Below, one piece after another: positions 36,657 to 48,914 of a stretch of DNA of 64,000 nt. Position numbers and translations under genes: made by a program. Every line of letters starts with the position of its first letter. Position 1 is the stretch's first letter. The notes below the pieces were generated by a model. That model was not told the origin of the DNA, did no database searches, and worked only from the letters and a program-made list of their open reading frames with translations. This DNA comes from Marinobacterium_A aestuariivivens (GTDB lineage Bacteria > Pseudomonadota > Gammaproteobacteria > Pseudomonadales > Balneatricaceae), in assembly GCF_042661465.1 (NCBI RefSeq), contig NZ_JBHSWE010000002.1:124001-188000 (forward strand), in the 5' to 3' direction.

Positions 36657-37339
36657 TTATTCCGATGTTTCAGCCGGTCAAGTCAACTACCACCGGAGAT
36701 ATAGTGGGCGCTGAAGTACTAATCCGCTGGTTATTTGATGGCGTCTACTATTCGCCCAGTGATGTCCGTGTGGAGATTCGCTGGGGCGACATCGACAAGG
36801 CAATGATTCTGCTTCTAATTAAGAATATAGACGCCATAGATAAGCGGTACAATCAGATTATGGTTAATGTATCCGAAGACACCCTGAAATCTGATCATTT
36901 ATTTCATAGCTGGTGCAAGCAGGTTCGCCGCTTCAACATGCTTAGCAGAACTGAGTTTATGGTTGAGGTAACTGAGGGCGTTTCGGACACCACAATACTG
37001 AGACGTTGGGATGCATTGAAGAAACTTGGCGCCTCGTTAGTTATGGATGATTACGGTCACCAAAACTCATCGTTAGATCGACTTGTTTCCTATCCTTGGG
37101 ACGCTTGCAAGTTTGATGTGAAGCGTGTTGCTGGGACTGATCGTAAAGATGCAGAGGGTCTTCAGTTCTGTCGAGATAAAGGGATCCGCATCATTGGTGA
37201 ACAGGTTGAGACTGAAAGGTTGGCGAGCCAGGCGGCGGTACTTGGTATCAAGCTCCAGCAAGGATATCTCCACGGTAGGGCGGAACTCCTTGATGGCTGG
37301 GTGACGCATGAAGTGAAAGAGGCGATTGCGGTGCCATGA
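36653..37339 (+). CDS. EAL-domain protein (putative c-di-GMP phosphodiesterase) inside the tra operon
   Basis: A 228-residue stand-alone EAL domain. The key positions are kept: EVL in GAEVLIRW (EAL variant), Asn in MVNVSED, Glu in MVEVTEG, DDYG in VMDDYGHQNSSL, Lys in ACKFDVKR, Glu in IIGEQVET and Gln in QQGYLHGRA. Loop 6 (DDYG rather than DDFG) is slightly altered. No sensor domain or signal peptide is present. The GTG start overlaps the traW stop and its stop overlaps traU (ATGA), so it is co-translated with pilus genes. It should lower c-di-GMP or act as a c-di-GMP effector during transfer; catalytic competence is inferred. Confidence 0.88.
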   Translation: MIIPMFQPVKSTTTGDIVGAEVLIRWLFDGVYYSPSDVRVEIRWGDIDKAMILLLIKNIDAIDKRYNQIMVNVSEDTLKSDHLFHSWCKQVRRFNMLSRTEFMVEVTEGVSDTTILRRWDALKKLGASLVMDDYGHQNSSLDRLVSYPWDACKFDVKRVAGTDRKDAEGLQFCRDKGIRIIGEQVETERLASQAAVLGIKLQQGYLHGRAELLDGWVTHEVKEAIAVP

Positions 37340-38345
37340 AGATGCAGAAAATTCTATACGCACTGTATTTGAGTGTGGTCGCACTGGTGAGCTCGAACGC
37401 AAACGCCGATCCCGGCTGCCAAGACGCTCAAATCATTGGGCCGAGGATGATCACCGATATATGTTGGTCATGTATATTTCCCATCCGGATTGCCGGAGTA
37501 CCGATATCGGACGGAGGCCGCATACCAGATGAGGCCGTGAGTAATCCCCTGTGCGCTTGTGAAGATAACCAAGGAGTGTTTCGCCCTGGAGTGACCACAT
37601 CGATGTGGGAACCCGCTCGCTTGGTTGAATTTCAACGAGTACCGGGATGCTCCTCGGTCCTCAATGGTATGCGGTTCCCGTTTGACCGTACAAACCAAGG
37701 ACACCATGGCGAGGCTGTCTACGATGGGGGAGATGGGTCGTTCACACACTACCACTACTACAGCTTTCCAGTCATGCAGATGCTGGACATGTTCGTAAAA
37801 CAAAGCTGTAACCCGGATGGATACGTTGATCTTGATGTGATGTATCTGAGTGAGCTGGATCCGACCTGGAACAACGACGAGCTCGCATTTTTCACGAATC
37901 CTGAAGCCGCAGCCGTTGCCAACCCTGTAGCGACCTTGGCGTGTACTGCCGATGCGGTCTCAGCAACAGCTGGTAGGCCAATTAAGGAAATGTTTTGGTG
38001 TGCGGGAACTTGGGGCAATCTTTATCCGCTGAGTGGGAATCAGAACGGTGGTAAGGGTGTGCTGCGAGATACCAGCCTCCTGTCTGCAAGGGTTCTTGCT
38101 GCCTTGCATAGACGCGGGCTGGCATGGGGGACTATGGGGGGGATGCCATGTGTAGAGGCAGGATTGTTCCAACGTTACCCAAGACCCAGTACAAATTCAC
38201 TATATTGCATCCCATCCCTGAGACCAATTCTGACCATGTTATTGGTGAGTCTACAATGACTTGGGGGCTATCTCGAACTATACCTGCGATTGGTCAGGAC
38301 CCTATATATATGGTTTGGCGTTGGAATGACTGTTGTAACCATTAA
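37336..38345 (+). CDS. traU: Conjugal transfer protein TraU, frameshifted near the 3' end
   Basis: The corrected length is 336 residues. It has a signal peptide (MKMQKILYALYLSVVALVSSNANA) and the cysteine-rich TraU body (CWSCIFPIRIAGVPISDG, CACEDNQGVFRPGVTTSMWEP). At about 38177 a C is missing; the other frame then gives TQYKFTILHPIPETNSDHVIGE and ends VWRWNDCCNH, the expected TraU C-terminus. TraU is periplasmic and needed for DNA transfer. It is the last recognisable tra gene: traN, which should follow, is absent. Confidence 0.9.
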
Positions 38346-38461
38346 TAAAATTCACCTGAGACCATTTTTGTAATGACGGGACGTGAAGCGTCGGTCAATT
38401 GCATTTGGAGGTCTGTTCTCGTCATAGGCCGCTGCCGGCCCATCTAGCCCCTCTCGCGATG

Positions 38462-38686
38462 GCTGACATCTAGCGCGAGGCTGACGTGTCAAAAGCATCC
38501 TCCAAGCATCGCCCCAGAGGCTGCGAGCACGAGCGTCCCCAACTTCGGACCCTCAAAAATCTTTCACATGTGAAAGATTTTGGCCGCAGAAGCAGTCCTC
38601 CTTGGGGAGGGCTGGCAGCGGCTTGCTGGCATGGAACAGATAGCTGTGGAAGGAGAGGTTACCGAAAACGATTGAAGTCGCTGAAC
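38462..38686. repeat. Imperfect long repeat, unit A
   Basis: About 225 bp starting GCTGACATCTAGCGCGAGGC and ending GTCGCTGAAC, with palindrome copy 3 near its middle. It aligns along its length with unit B at 38728-38950, which starts GCAGCGACATCTGGCGCG and ends GTAGCTGAAC, including shared blocks CCGCAGAAGCAGT, ACAGATAGCT and ACGATTG. Confidence 0.75.
38556..38581. repeat. Dispersed palindrome, copy 3 (26 bp)
   Basis: The longest copy: half-site AAAATCTTTCACA plus its complement. It sits inside repeat unit A. Confidence 0.9.
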
Positions 38687-38727
38687 AAAAGAGGAAGCTA
38701 ACGGCCGATCCGCCCCCGCTGTTGATG

Positions 38728-38950
38728 GCAGCGACATCTGGCGCGAGGCTGCCGCGTCAAATGCCTCCACGATGCAGCGTCCGAGCTGCTAGTCATCCGA
38801 GCGTTGCGCCTGACAAATCTTTCACATGTGAAAGATTGTGACCGCAGAAGCAGTACTTCTTGGAGGAGGGGAGGGTAGGCAGCGAGTTGCCAGGACGGTA
38901 CAGATAGCTATGAGAGGAGAAGTCATCCACAACGATTGCAGTAGCTGAAC
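38728..38950. repeat. Imperfect long repeat, unit B
   Basis: About 223 bp, 266 bp downstream of unit A and clearly diverged from it in the spacers. The palindrome and short flanking blocks are the best-kept parts, which suggests selection on the palindrome rather than recent duplication. Confidence 0.75.
38816..38837. repeat. Dispersed palindrome, copy 4 (22 bp)
   Basis: Half-site AATCTTTCACA plus its complement, inside repeat unit B, 258 bp from copy 3 centre to centre. Confidence 0.9.
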
Positions 38951-39039
38951 GGCCGCAGCCGCTGGAGCTCCGGTATAGGGCACGGGTTATCCTGTTTCTT
39001 ATACTTCCGAGCGTGCCCGCCACACTCTACTGCCAATTG

Positions 39040-39059
39040 GTGTCTGACAGGTCAGACAC
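39040..39059. promoter_or_regulatory. Inverted repeat GTGTCTGAC-AG-GTCAGACAC
   Basis: Perfect 9-base arms with a 2-base centre. It is unrelated to the TCTTTCACA palindromes. No gene starts nearby in either direction, so it may be an operator for a lost gene or a recombination site. Confidence 0.55.
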
Positions 39060-39356
39060 TACGATGTTTGTGTATCGTATAATTGCTGAAACGACACCCA
39101 AGCTTGGTGAAGGCTCTCCGGCAATAGACAACGTTTTTCATCGCTGTTGTAGGTAGTGCGGAATGCCAGAGCTCTATTGACGCTGTAGCCGCAGTAGCGC
39201 TTTGTCCGGCTGACCATGGTCGGGTGACGAGATCCAAGGGAAACTGCCTGAGGAGATCTGCTCATTGCCCAACCGTGACATTAGAGGCACTGCTCTCGTT
39301 TCGAATCGCAACAGCTGGGACGGGTCCGCACGCGGCGCGACCTTGCGGTAACTCAG

Positions 39357-39380
39357 AAATCTTTCACATGTGAAAGATTT
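39357..39380. repeat. Dispersed palindrome, copy 5 (24 bp)
   Basis: Half-site AAATCTTTCACA plus its complement. The right flank (GTGCTGCAGA) weakly resembles the flank in units A and B, so this may be a degraded third unit. Confidence 0.9.
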
Positions 39381-39475
39381 GTGCTGCAGAGTCAAACGGG
39401 AGGCCTGTGCGGACCGGCAAGGTCGACATGGTGTTAGAACAACTCCGTTGGCGTTATCGGTGGTGGAGAGAACTA

Positions 39476-39725
39476 TCAGAGGTAGGTAATGGCCTGTAGC
39501 AAAGGGACCAGTCGGGCCTTGCGACGGTGAAGCTTGAGCAACTGTTCCAAATAGTCTTGCCAGACAGTCGATTCACCCCGGGCCTGGTAGTCTTGCCTGA
39601 CGGCTGCCAGCCATTCGACCGCAGTCCATTCGCGAAGATGCATGACCTTCGGTGCCAGAAGGTCCCATTCTCCAGCCTCCGCTAACGGCCATTTGGCAGC
39701 AAACGTTGCTTCTGTCAGCCGGTAC
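39476..39725 (-). pseudogene. C-terminal fragment of an unidentified protein
   Basis: On the minus strand an open stretch without start reads LTEATFAAKWPLAEAGEWD, then AVRQDYQARGESTVWQDYLEQLLKLHRRKARLVPLL, and stops at 39476. The end pattern (YLEQLLKLHRRKARLVPLL) resembles the C-terminus of SWIM zinc-finger-associated proteins. The 5' part is missing and the fragment abuts the hicAB terminator. It is probably debris; the family suggestion is weak. Confidence 0.3.
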
Positions 39726-39730
39726 TTTAA

Positions 39731-39750
39731 AGCCCCTCGGTTGAGGGGCT
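39731..39750 (-). terminator. Terminator of the hicAB operon
   Basis: On the minus strand AGCCCCTC pairs with GAGGGGCT around a 4-base loop, followed by TTTAAAG. It lies five bases after the hicB stop. Confidence 0.75.
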
Positions 39751-39755
39751 TCGTA

Positions 39756-40112
39756 TCAGCAGTGGGAGCTGCCGTGCGATGAACTCGCCAGTTTAGAGTT
39801 GACCAGCCGGCTCAGCGAAATTTTCTGTTCCGCCGCCTCTATCGCCAGCCTTCGATGCATTTCAGGCGTCGTCCGCAGCATGAACTTGCCGGAGAAGTTT
39901 TTTAATGCCAGCGGTTCGGGTACCGGTTCGCCGTTTTTCTGCATGTCCTCCACGACATCCTCGATCAGATCCATGATCCCCTGCAGAGCCTCGTGTGGTG
40001 TCTCAGCCAAGTGCGAGAGGCTAGGGAACTCTGCACAGAGCCCTACGTATTCTTCGTCGTCGAGAGACCACACAACTCTGTAGGCGTATTTGGGTGCTAC
40101 CGGTGTAGCCAT
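39756..40112 (-). CDS. hicB: HicB antitoxin
   Basis: A 118-residue protein with the HicB partial RNase-H fold (YRVVWSLDDEEYVGLCAEFPSLSHLAETPHEALQGI) and a C-terminal ribbon-helix-helix DNA-binding part (MLRTTPEMHRRLAIEAAEQKISLSRLVNSKL). ATG 40112 was chosen because GAGGACG precedes it; a start 33 bases upstream is possible. It neutralises HicA and represses the operon. Confidence 0.9.
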   Translation of the reverse strand: MATPVAPKYAYRVVWSLDDEEYVGLCAEFPSLSHLAETPHEALQGIMDLIEDVVEDMQKNGEPVPEPLALKNFSGKFMLRTTPEMHRRLAIEAAEQKISLSRLVNSKLASSSHGSSHC

Positions 40113-40154
40113 AGTTCGTCCTCGTTGTCGGGTTTGACGGTGCAAAGCCAGCGA

Positions 40155-40412
40155 TCACTCTGCATTCTGCAATTGGTCTATTGCGCTGAGTAATTGCTTG
40201 ATCTGATAAACCTTTGCCTTTCCATTTTTGCCGGATTGCAGGTTGACTCTAGGGTCGCCAGGCCATGGTGTCTTGAAAATCGTATGGCTGCCACCGCTGC
40301 GTCTCGGCTCGCCAAAGTAGTGTGTAACTACCCGTACCGCATCTATGTACCTGATACCTTTGGGGTTGTCGCGCATCGACTGCACGAGGTCCTCTATTGA
40401 AGCGGAAGCCAT
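40155..40412 (-). CDS. hicA: HicA mRNA interferase toxin
   Basis: An 85-residue HicA-like toxin with a double-stranded-RNA-binding fold; the catalytic His lies in SGGSHTIFKTP. It is somewhat longer than typical HicA (about 60 residues) because of an N-terminal extension. Toxin-first order with hicB 42 bases downstream is standard. A GAGGGG ribosome site precedes ATG 40412. The module probably stabilises the element edge. Confidence 0.9.
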   Translation of the reverse strand: MASASIEDLVQSMRDNPKGIRYIDAVRVVTHYFGEPRRSGGSHTIFKTPWPGDPRVNLQSGKNGKAKVYQIKQLLSAIDQLQNAE

Positions 40413-40439
40413 GTAGTCCCCTCAGTCCTTAAAACAAGC

Positions 40440-40477
40440 ATAGTATCAGTATTGATACTATTCAACCAGTAGTTGAA
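40440..40477. promoter_or_regulatory. Double operator upstream of hicA
   Basis: ATAGTATCA-GTAT-TGATACTAT (40440-40461) is a perfect dyad, followed directly by TTCAAC-CAGTA-GTTGAA (40461-40477). The position 28 bases before hicA fits autorepression by the HicAB complex. Confidence 0.6.
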
Positions 40478-40686
40478 TGGTGTTAGTTAGAGGTAGAAGC
40501 GGGCAGACCATCTCTCAGGCAGTCTGGACTCGATGTCTTTCTGCTGCGCGAGAATCGTTTAGGCACGCGGAGTTCTATGGAACAGAGATCTATGACTATC
40601 CCCCAACTTTCATTGGCGAGGTTGTCGACTGAAGGTGATCAACAAACGGCACCACTGACGGACCGGTAGGTGTCTACGAACGGGTC

Positions 40687-41663
40687 ATGCTAATCGCAAG
40701 CGCGTTTAGGCAGCTTCAGCTAACGGCCATTTGCGGTCTCCCGTCCGATTGGTCAACTCCGTTTAGGGAACGTTTGCAGGCTCCGGAAGCGATTCCCGCC
40801 ATCATCGAACACCTGGAACAGCAACTGCAATCCCAGCTCAGATGCCCCTACTGTGACCATGATCAGATCTACCGCTGGGGCACCCTCAAAGGCATACAAC
40901 GCTACCGGTGCCGCAGTTGCCAGAAAACCTTTACCGCTCTCACGGGGACGCCGCTGGCGCACCTGCACAAGCGCGAGTTGCGGATGGAGTATGCGCAGTC
41001 GATGCTCAACTCCGAAGTGCTGCGTACCGCCGCAGCCCGCTGTCAGGTCCATTTGACGACCTCATTCCGCTGGCGCCACCGCTTTCTGAAACTGGCGGAC
41101 TTCCTCAATGCCGACACACTCAACGACATCGTCGAGGCTGGTCAGACCCTGTTCCGCGAATCCTTCAAGGGAAAATGTAAGATCAGCCAGCGCACCGCGC
41201 GCAAACGCGGCAATGCCGGTAAAAAGGAGGCAAAGTGGGTGCCGGTACTGGTGGCGCGTGACCGCAGTGCCGGCGAAGCCGACTTTGTGCTCGACCACTT
41301 CACGCTGAAAAATGTCGAACAGCACCGGCTCCCACGATTGAGCCCGGATATGGTGCTCTGTACCGACGGTCAGCTGACCTTTGAGGCCTGGCCGCCAAGC
41401 ATCACCTCGCGCGTCAGGTGATCAATGCCAGCGCCGGCGAACACCTGAAGGCACCTGCCTTTCACATCCAGGGCGTGAACAACTATCACCAGCGCCTCAA
41501 AGGCTGGATCCAGCGTTTCCATGGGGTCGCCACCAAATATCTACCGCATTATCTGGGCTGGTACCGCTGGTTTGATCAGCATCGAGCGAAACTGAACCAA
41601 CCGTTTGATTTTATGGCAGATTTAATCACGATTGAAAATCGTCGAAATATATCCCGAACATAG
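40687..41663 (+). pseudogene. IS1595-family transposase, frameshifted
   Basis: The corrected length is 325 residues. An N-terminal zinc ribbon (RCPYCDHDQIYRWG...RYRCRSCQKTF) is followed by the DDE-type domain (LCTDGQLTFEA, then HIQGVNNYHQRLKGWIQRFHGVATKYLPHYLGWYRW), as in the ISSod11/ISNwi1 subgroup. At about 41386 one C is missing (GAGGCCTGG instead of GAGGCCCTGG). Terminal inverted repeats were not identified, so the ends of the IS are uncertain. Confidence 0.85.
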
Positions 41664-41954
41664 CCCAGTACGGGCATAAACTGAAGCTGGCGAGCGGTCG
41701 AAGCGGGTTGGTACTGGACGCTGTGATCGAAGAGGGCAACTCGACCGACAGTGATCGCTTTATTCCGCTACTGGAACAACTGATCGATATCTACGCCTGT
41801 GCTTCCCAGGCAAGTGGCCGCAGACTGCGGCTACGCCAGCAAAGACAATGTGCAGCAGGCCAAAGACAAAAGCGTAAAGGATTTGTCCTTTCTCAAAAAG
41901 AAGAGGCTGAAGGTCGAGCAGGTGACGAAGATGGAGGCATATGTGTATCCATAA
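41664..41954 (+). pseudogene. ISNCY-like transposase remnant
   Basis: A fragment reading GHKLKLASGRSGLVLDAVIEEG, then, after a one-base shift near 41812, QVAADCGYASKDNVQQAKDK...LSFLKKKRLKVE, ending at 41954. This matches the central part of ISNCY/IS1182-like transposases; both ends are missing. It abuts the IS1595 transposase and marks repeated insertion at this edge. Confidence 0.65.
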
Positions 41955-42005
41955 AGAGACGGTTGTTTTTTATAAAGAATCCATCTAATAGCACCAATGT
42001 CATCC

Positions 42006-42061
42006 TGCTATAGTGGTGGCTGAGTGGTACCGGCCAGCCATGTCCGGTATCTGCGGTACCA
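42006..42061 (+). promoter_or_regulatory. Extended -10 promoter and leader dyad before the riboswitch
   Basis: TGCTATAGT (42006-42014) is an extended -10. Transcription would begin near 42021. The first transcribed bases hold a dyad, TGGTACCG (42025-42032) and CGGTACCA (42054-42061), ahead of the aptamer. The promoter is predicted from sequence only. Confidence 0.5.
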
Positions 42062-42073
42062 TGTCTAAAGATC

Positions 42074-42140
42074 CTCTCTCGATAAAGGCAAAGCCCGAGT
42101 AATCGGGTGACGCAAAGTCTCGGATCCGAATCGGATGGCC
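42074..42140 (+). ncRNA. c-di-GMP-I (GEMM-I) riboswitch
   Basis: The class I c-di-GMP aptamer is recognisable. The outer stem is CTCTCTCG with CGAAAGAGAG. GGCAAA precedes stem P2, GCCCGA with TCGGGT closed by a GTAA (GNRA) tetraloop (42093-42108). The invariant GACGCAAAG is at 42109-42117, and P3 (GTCTCGG...CCGGAC) is followed by TACCGA. It lies 400 bases upstream of a sensor kinase gene. A candidate expression-platform stem, CTTTCGAAC with GTTCGAAGG, is at 42187-42209. ON or OFF behaviour cannot be told. Confidence 0.85.
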
Positions 42141-42542
42141 GGACTACCGAAAGAGAGTGAACCTTCACGAGCCAAGGCCCGAGGATCTTTCGAACAGGGG
42201 GTTCGAAGGCATTGCGGACCAAAGCGGGTCTGTCCTAGCTGGGTTTCGACTGATACCTCGCTGCCTTTTAAAGCCATCCTGTTGAATGCTGGAGATAGTC
42301 GGACCTGCATGTTTCGCTGGGCACATGCTGGTGCAGAATGCCGTCGTTGGGAGACCTGTCGGAACAGACAGGCCGGCCTTGCCGGCTGCCAGTTGGGCGT
42401 CTGACGGGGCGGTCTGCTCAAGTTAACGCTACTGGGGTAATGCACGTCAACGGAACCCTTGGCGTACGATCCGAGGTCTGCGGCCACCCCGGGATGGGCG
42501 GCGGCGGGATGGCTCGGTCGCGCCCTCAGCAGGAGCAAAGCT
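42141..42542. other. Long leader between riboswitch and kinase gene
   Basis: No supported gene. Stems are present at 42187-42209, at 42355-42372 (CCTGTC with GACAGG) and at about 42372-42386 (GCCGGC repeated). These could form the riboswitch's switching structure. A G-rich stretch follows before the kinase ribosome site. Confidence 0.45.
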
Positions 42543-45500
42543 ATGGGTGTGTCGCAGCAATTCAATTTTTTAACCACTTTCTCCCCCGTATTGCGAAACA
42601 GGTCGACGCTGCTCAGGTCAGGCAGAGGCGCGCTGCTGACATTTCTGCCGCTGCTTCTGCTGACGGTATGGCTCTGGTGGAATGCGCTGTCGGATGTGAC
42701 GCAATCTGCTCGCGAACGCTTCGAATTCAGAGTCAGCGAAGCCCAATTTGCCATTGAGCAACGCCTGTTGGCATACGAACAGGTCCTTCGCGGCGGTGTC
42801 GGCCTGTTCGCAGCCAGCGATCAAGTCACCCGGGATGAATGGCGCACTTATGTACGTAATCTCGATGTCGACACTAATTACCCCGGTATTCAAGGGTTTG
42901 GCTTCTCGAAGCGGGTCCTGCCGAGTCAGCGCGAGGCCCATATACAGTCTGTTCGCGCCGATGGTTTTCTGGACTATACGCTGTGGCCCGGTGAGGAACG
43001 CAGCGAATACACCGCCATCGTCTATCTTGAACCCTTTGACTGGCGCAACCAGCGGGCCTTCGGCTATGACATGTTCTCGGAGCCGGTGCGTCACGAGGCC
43101 ATGGTGCGCGCTCGTGATACTGCTCTCCCGGCCATGTCGGGCCGGGTGACCCTGGTTCAGGAAACGGGGCAGGCTGTCCAGCACGGTTTTCTGATGTATC
43201 TTCCGGTCTATCCGAAGGGCGTGGTACCGGAGACGGTCGAGGCGCGCCGCGCCGCTCTGGTCGGCTATGTCTACAGTCCATTTCGAATGAGCGACCTGAT
43301 GCGTGGCATTCTTGGGCGAAATGAGCTGCCCGACATACACCTTCAGGTATTCGATGGTGCTGAAATGTCCCCAGGTAATCTGATGTACGACAGCTTGGGT
43401 GAGGCAGGTGGGCACCAAAACGCTGCTTTCTCCAACAGCAAACAGTATGAAATCAATGGTCATAGCTGGACGTTACAGTTCAGCTCGCTACCGGCGTTCG
43501 ATGCCACTATCGAGCAGCAAAGACCCCGCTTGTTGCTGATCAGCGGTCTGCTGGTCAGCGTGCTGTTTGCGGCAGTGGTATGGGCCTTGTCGCTGAATCG
43601 CCGGCATGCGCGGGATCTGGTCGCTACCAACAGCGGTCTGCAGGCCGAAATCGCCGAGCGTAAAAAGTTGTCGATGGAACTGGAGCGCGCCAAGAACGAT
43701 GCCGAGGCGGCGAATCGGGCCAAGAGCGAGTTTCTGGCCAATGTCAGCCACGAGTTGCGCACCCCGCTTACGTTGATCCTGGCACCGCTGGAATCGCTGC
43801 TTGCCAGCGCAATGCAACAGCCGCACTGGCAGGCCCCGCTGGAGCGTATTCAGCGTAATGCGCTGCTGTTGTTGAACCGGGTTAGCGAGATACTCGATTT
43901 CGCCAAAGCCGAGTCCGGGAAATTCGAACTCTGCGAGGAATGGGTGGATCTCGGGACCTGGCTGGCGCCGTTGGCCGAAGACGCTGCCGTGGCAGCTGAG
44001 CGTAAGGGGGCATGCTGACCTTCGACCCCGACCCGGCCCTGGGTCGCGTTTGTATCGACAGCGGGCATTTCGAGAAAATTGCGATGAACCTTGTCAGCAA
44101 TGCTCTGAAGTTCACGCCAGAGAAGGGTTCGATCCGGCTGGAATTGCGGCTGCTGGACGACAACTGGTTCGAGTTCGCGGTGGCCGACACCGGGCCGGGT
44201 ATCGCCAAGGATCAGCAGGCGCGGCTGTTCCATCGTTTTCATCAGGTAAACGCCGCTTCTACCCGGCGGCATGGGGGGACGGGTATTGGACTGGCGCTGG
44301 TAAAGGAATTGACAGAATTGATGGGCGGCGAGGTCGGTTTGACGAGCGACCTGGGACAAGGCTCGCGCTTTTTCGTGCGGTTACCGCGCGGCACAGACCG
44401 CATTGTTCAACAATCGGACACGTCAAACGGTCATTCCGTACCTGATTATGCGACTCAAGACACCATGCTGCGACTGGCCCGGTTCCAGGAGGGCGGGCTG
44501 GAGGCACCCGCATTCTCCGGTACCCCCAAACAACGTCTGTCTGACCAGGCGGCGGTGGTCCTGGTCGTCGATGATACGCCGGATATGCGCGATTTTATTG
44601 CCGAAATGCTGGCCGGCGACTTCGAGGTATTGACGGCCAATGACGGTTTGCAGGCCTGGCAGCTACTCCAGCATCATCGCGTTGACATCGTGGTATCGGA
44701 CGTCATGATGCCCGAGCTTGACGGTCTCGGCCTGACGAACTGTATCAAGGCCTCCACAACACTCGCCCACCTGCCTGTCATTCTGGTGACCGCACGCGGC
44801 GGCGCAGAGGCCAGTGTCTCAGGGTTGGAGTCCGGTGCTGACGACTATATCGCCAAGCCCTTCTCGCCCCAAGAACTGCAGGCGCGGGTGCACTCGGCCT
44901 TGCGGATGGCGCAAGTTCAAGCCCAGTTGCGTGAAAAATCCCGCGAAGCCGGTATGGCCATGCTGGCTACCGGCATACTGCACAATCTGGGTAATGCCTT
45001 GAATGGCGTAACAGTATCGTCCGGTCTCATTCAGGACCGGCTCCGCGATTCCAAGGCGACTAAGCTCCACAAAACTGTCCAGTTGCTACAACAGCATGTC
45101 GACGATCTGCCTGGCTTCCTCGCCAAAGATCCGGCAGGCAGGATGTTGCCCGACTACCTTGGCGAATTGAGTCGGCTGCTGGAGACCGAGCAGGCAGAAC
45201 TGCTGAGCGAAGTGGCAGCGCTGAGAGGATGCACCGAATATGCGGCAGAAGTGGTGGCGGCTCATCAGCGCTTCGCTACGGCAGGTGGCGTTCAGGAGAT
45301 GTTGTCCGCCAGGAGTCTGATGGACACCGCGCTCAAACTAGGACTGGCGGCATTTGATATAGAAGGTATTCAAATCGAACGACGCTACTACGACACGGAT
45401 GACGTAGCGGCGGACAGACATAAGGTGCTGCAGATCCTCATCAACTTGCTGGTCAATGCCTGTCAGGCGCTGTTGGTGTCGGAGCATCCTGACAAGCGGA

Positions 45501-45785
45501 TAATGGTTCGTACAGTACTGGAACAGGACGCTGTGGTATTCGAGGTGAGTGATAACGGTATTGGCATTGATTCGACTGCCCTGCAGCAACTGTTTGACCA
45601 AGGCTATACCACCAAAGGGGGGGCCATGGCTTTGGTCTGCATCTCAGTGCGACCTGGGCCCAAGAGATGCGCGGCTCTTTGCAATGCCATAGCGATGGCG
45701 TAGGCCTGGGGGCAACCTTCAGACTGGCGCTACCGATAGGTTCACCGACAACGTCTCGCGGCCAGGTGGCGGAGACAGGGCTGGA

Positions 45786-45801
<16 letters not shown>
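42543..45801 (+). CDS. CHASE-domain double sensor kinase with receiver, two frameshifts
   Basis: The corrected length is 1086 residues. An N-terminal membrane segment (about 20-40) is followed by a periplasmic CHASE domain (QRLLAYEQVLRGGVGLFAAS through about 300), a second membrane segment, HisKA with His403 in NVSHELRTPL, and HATPase. A receiver (VVLVVDDTPDM, VVSDVMMPELDG) comes next, then a second kinase core (GILHNLGNALNG with an HATPase). A G-run deletion near 44013 splits the first HATPase. A seven-G run near 45617 should be eight, which restores TTK..GHGFGLH and the end at 45801. ATG 42543 follows CAGGAG. It is the first gene after the riboswitch. Confidence 0.85.
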
Positions 45802-48899
<3,098 letters not shown>

Positions 48900-48914
48900 T
48901 TGCGAGGAATGCAC

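Larger units (their letters stand above)
38346..39475. other. Non-coding repeat-rich region after traU
   Basis: No supported gene. It holds two ~225-bp imperfect repeats, three of the five dispersed palindromes, and a separate dyad at 39040-39059. Short frames here (such as 38486-38701) run through the repeats and lack start signals. In SXT-like elements this position would hold traN and a hotspot for insertions. Confidence 0.6.

Noticed and set aside
38556..38581. Palindrome read as a bidirectional terminator
   Set aside because: The stem is AT-rich and would be weak; two copies lie directly after other hairpins that already serve as terminators, so a separate role is more likely.
38486..38701. 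Plus-strand frame of 71 codons in the repeat region
   Set aside because: It passes through repeat unit A including the palindrome; unit B does not keep the frame, so coding is unlikely.
42065..42754. Minus-strand open frame of 229 codons over the riboswitch
   Set aside because: It runs antisense through the aptamer and the start of the kinase gene, with no start signal or family features.
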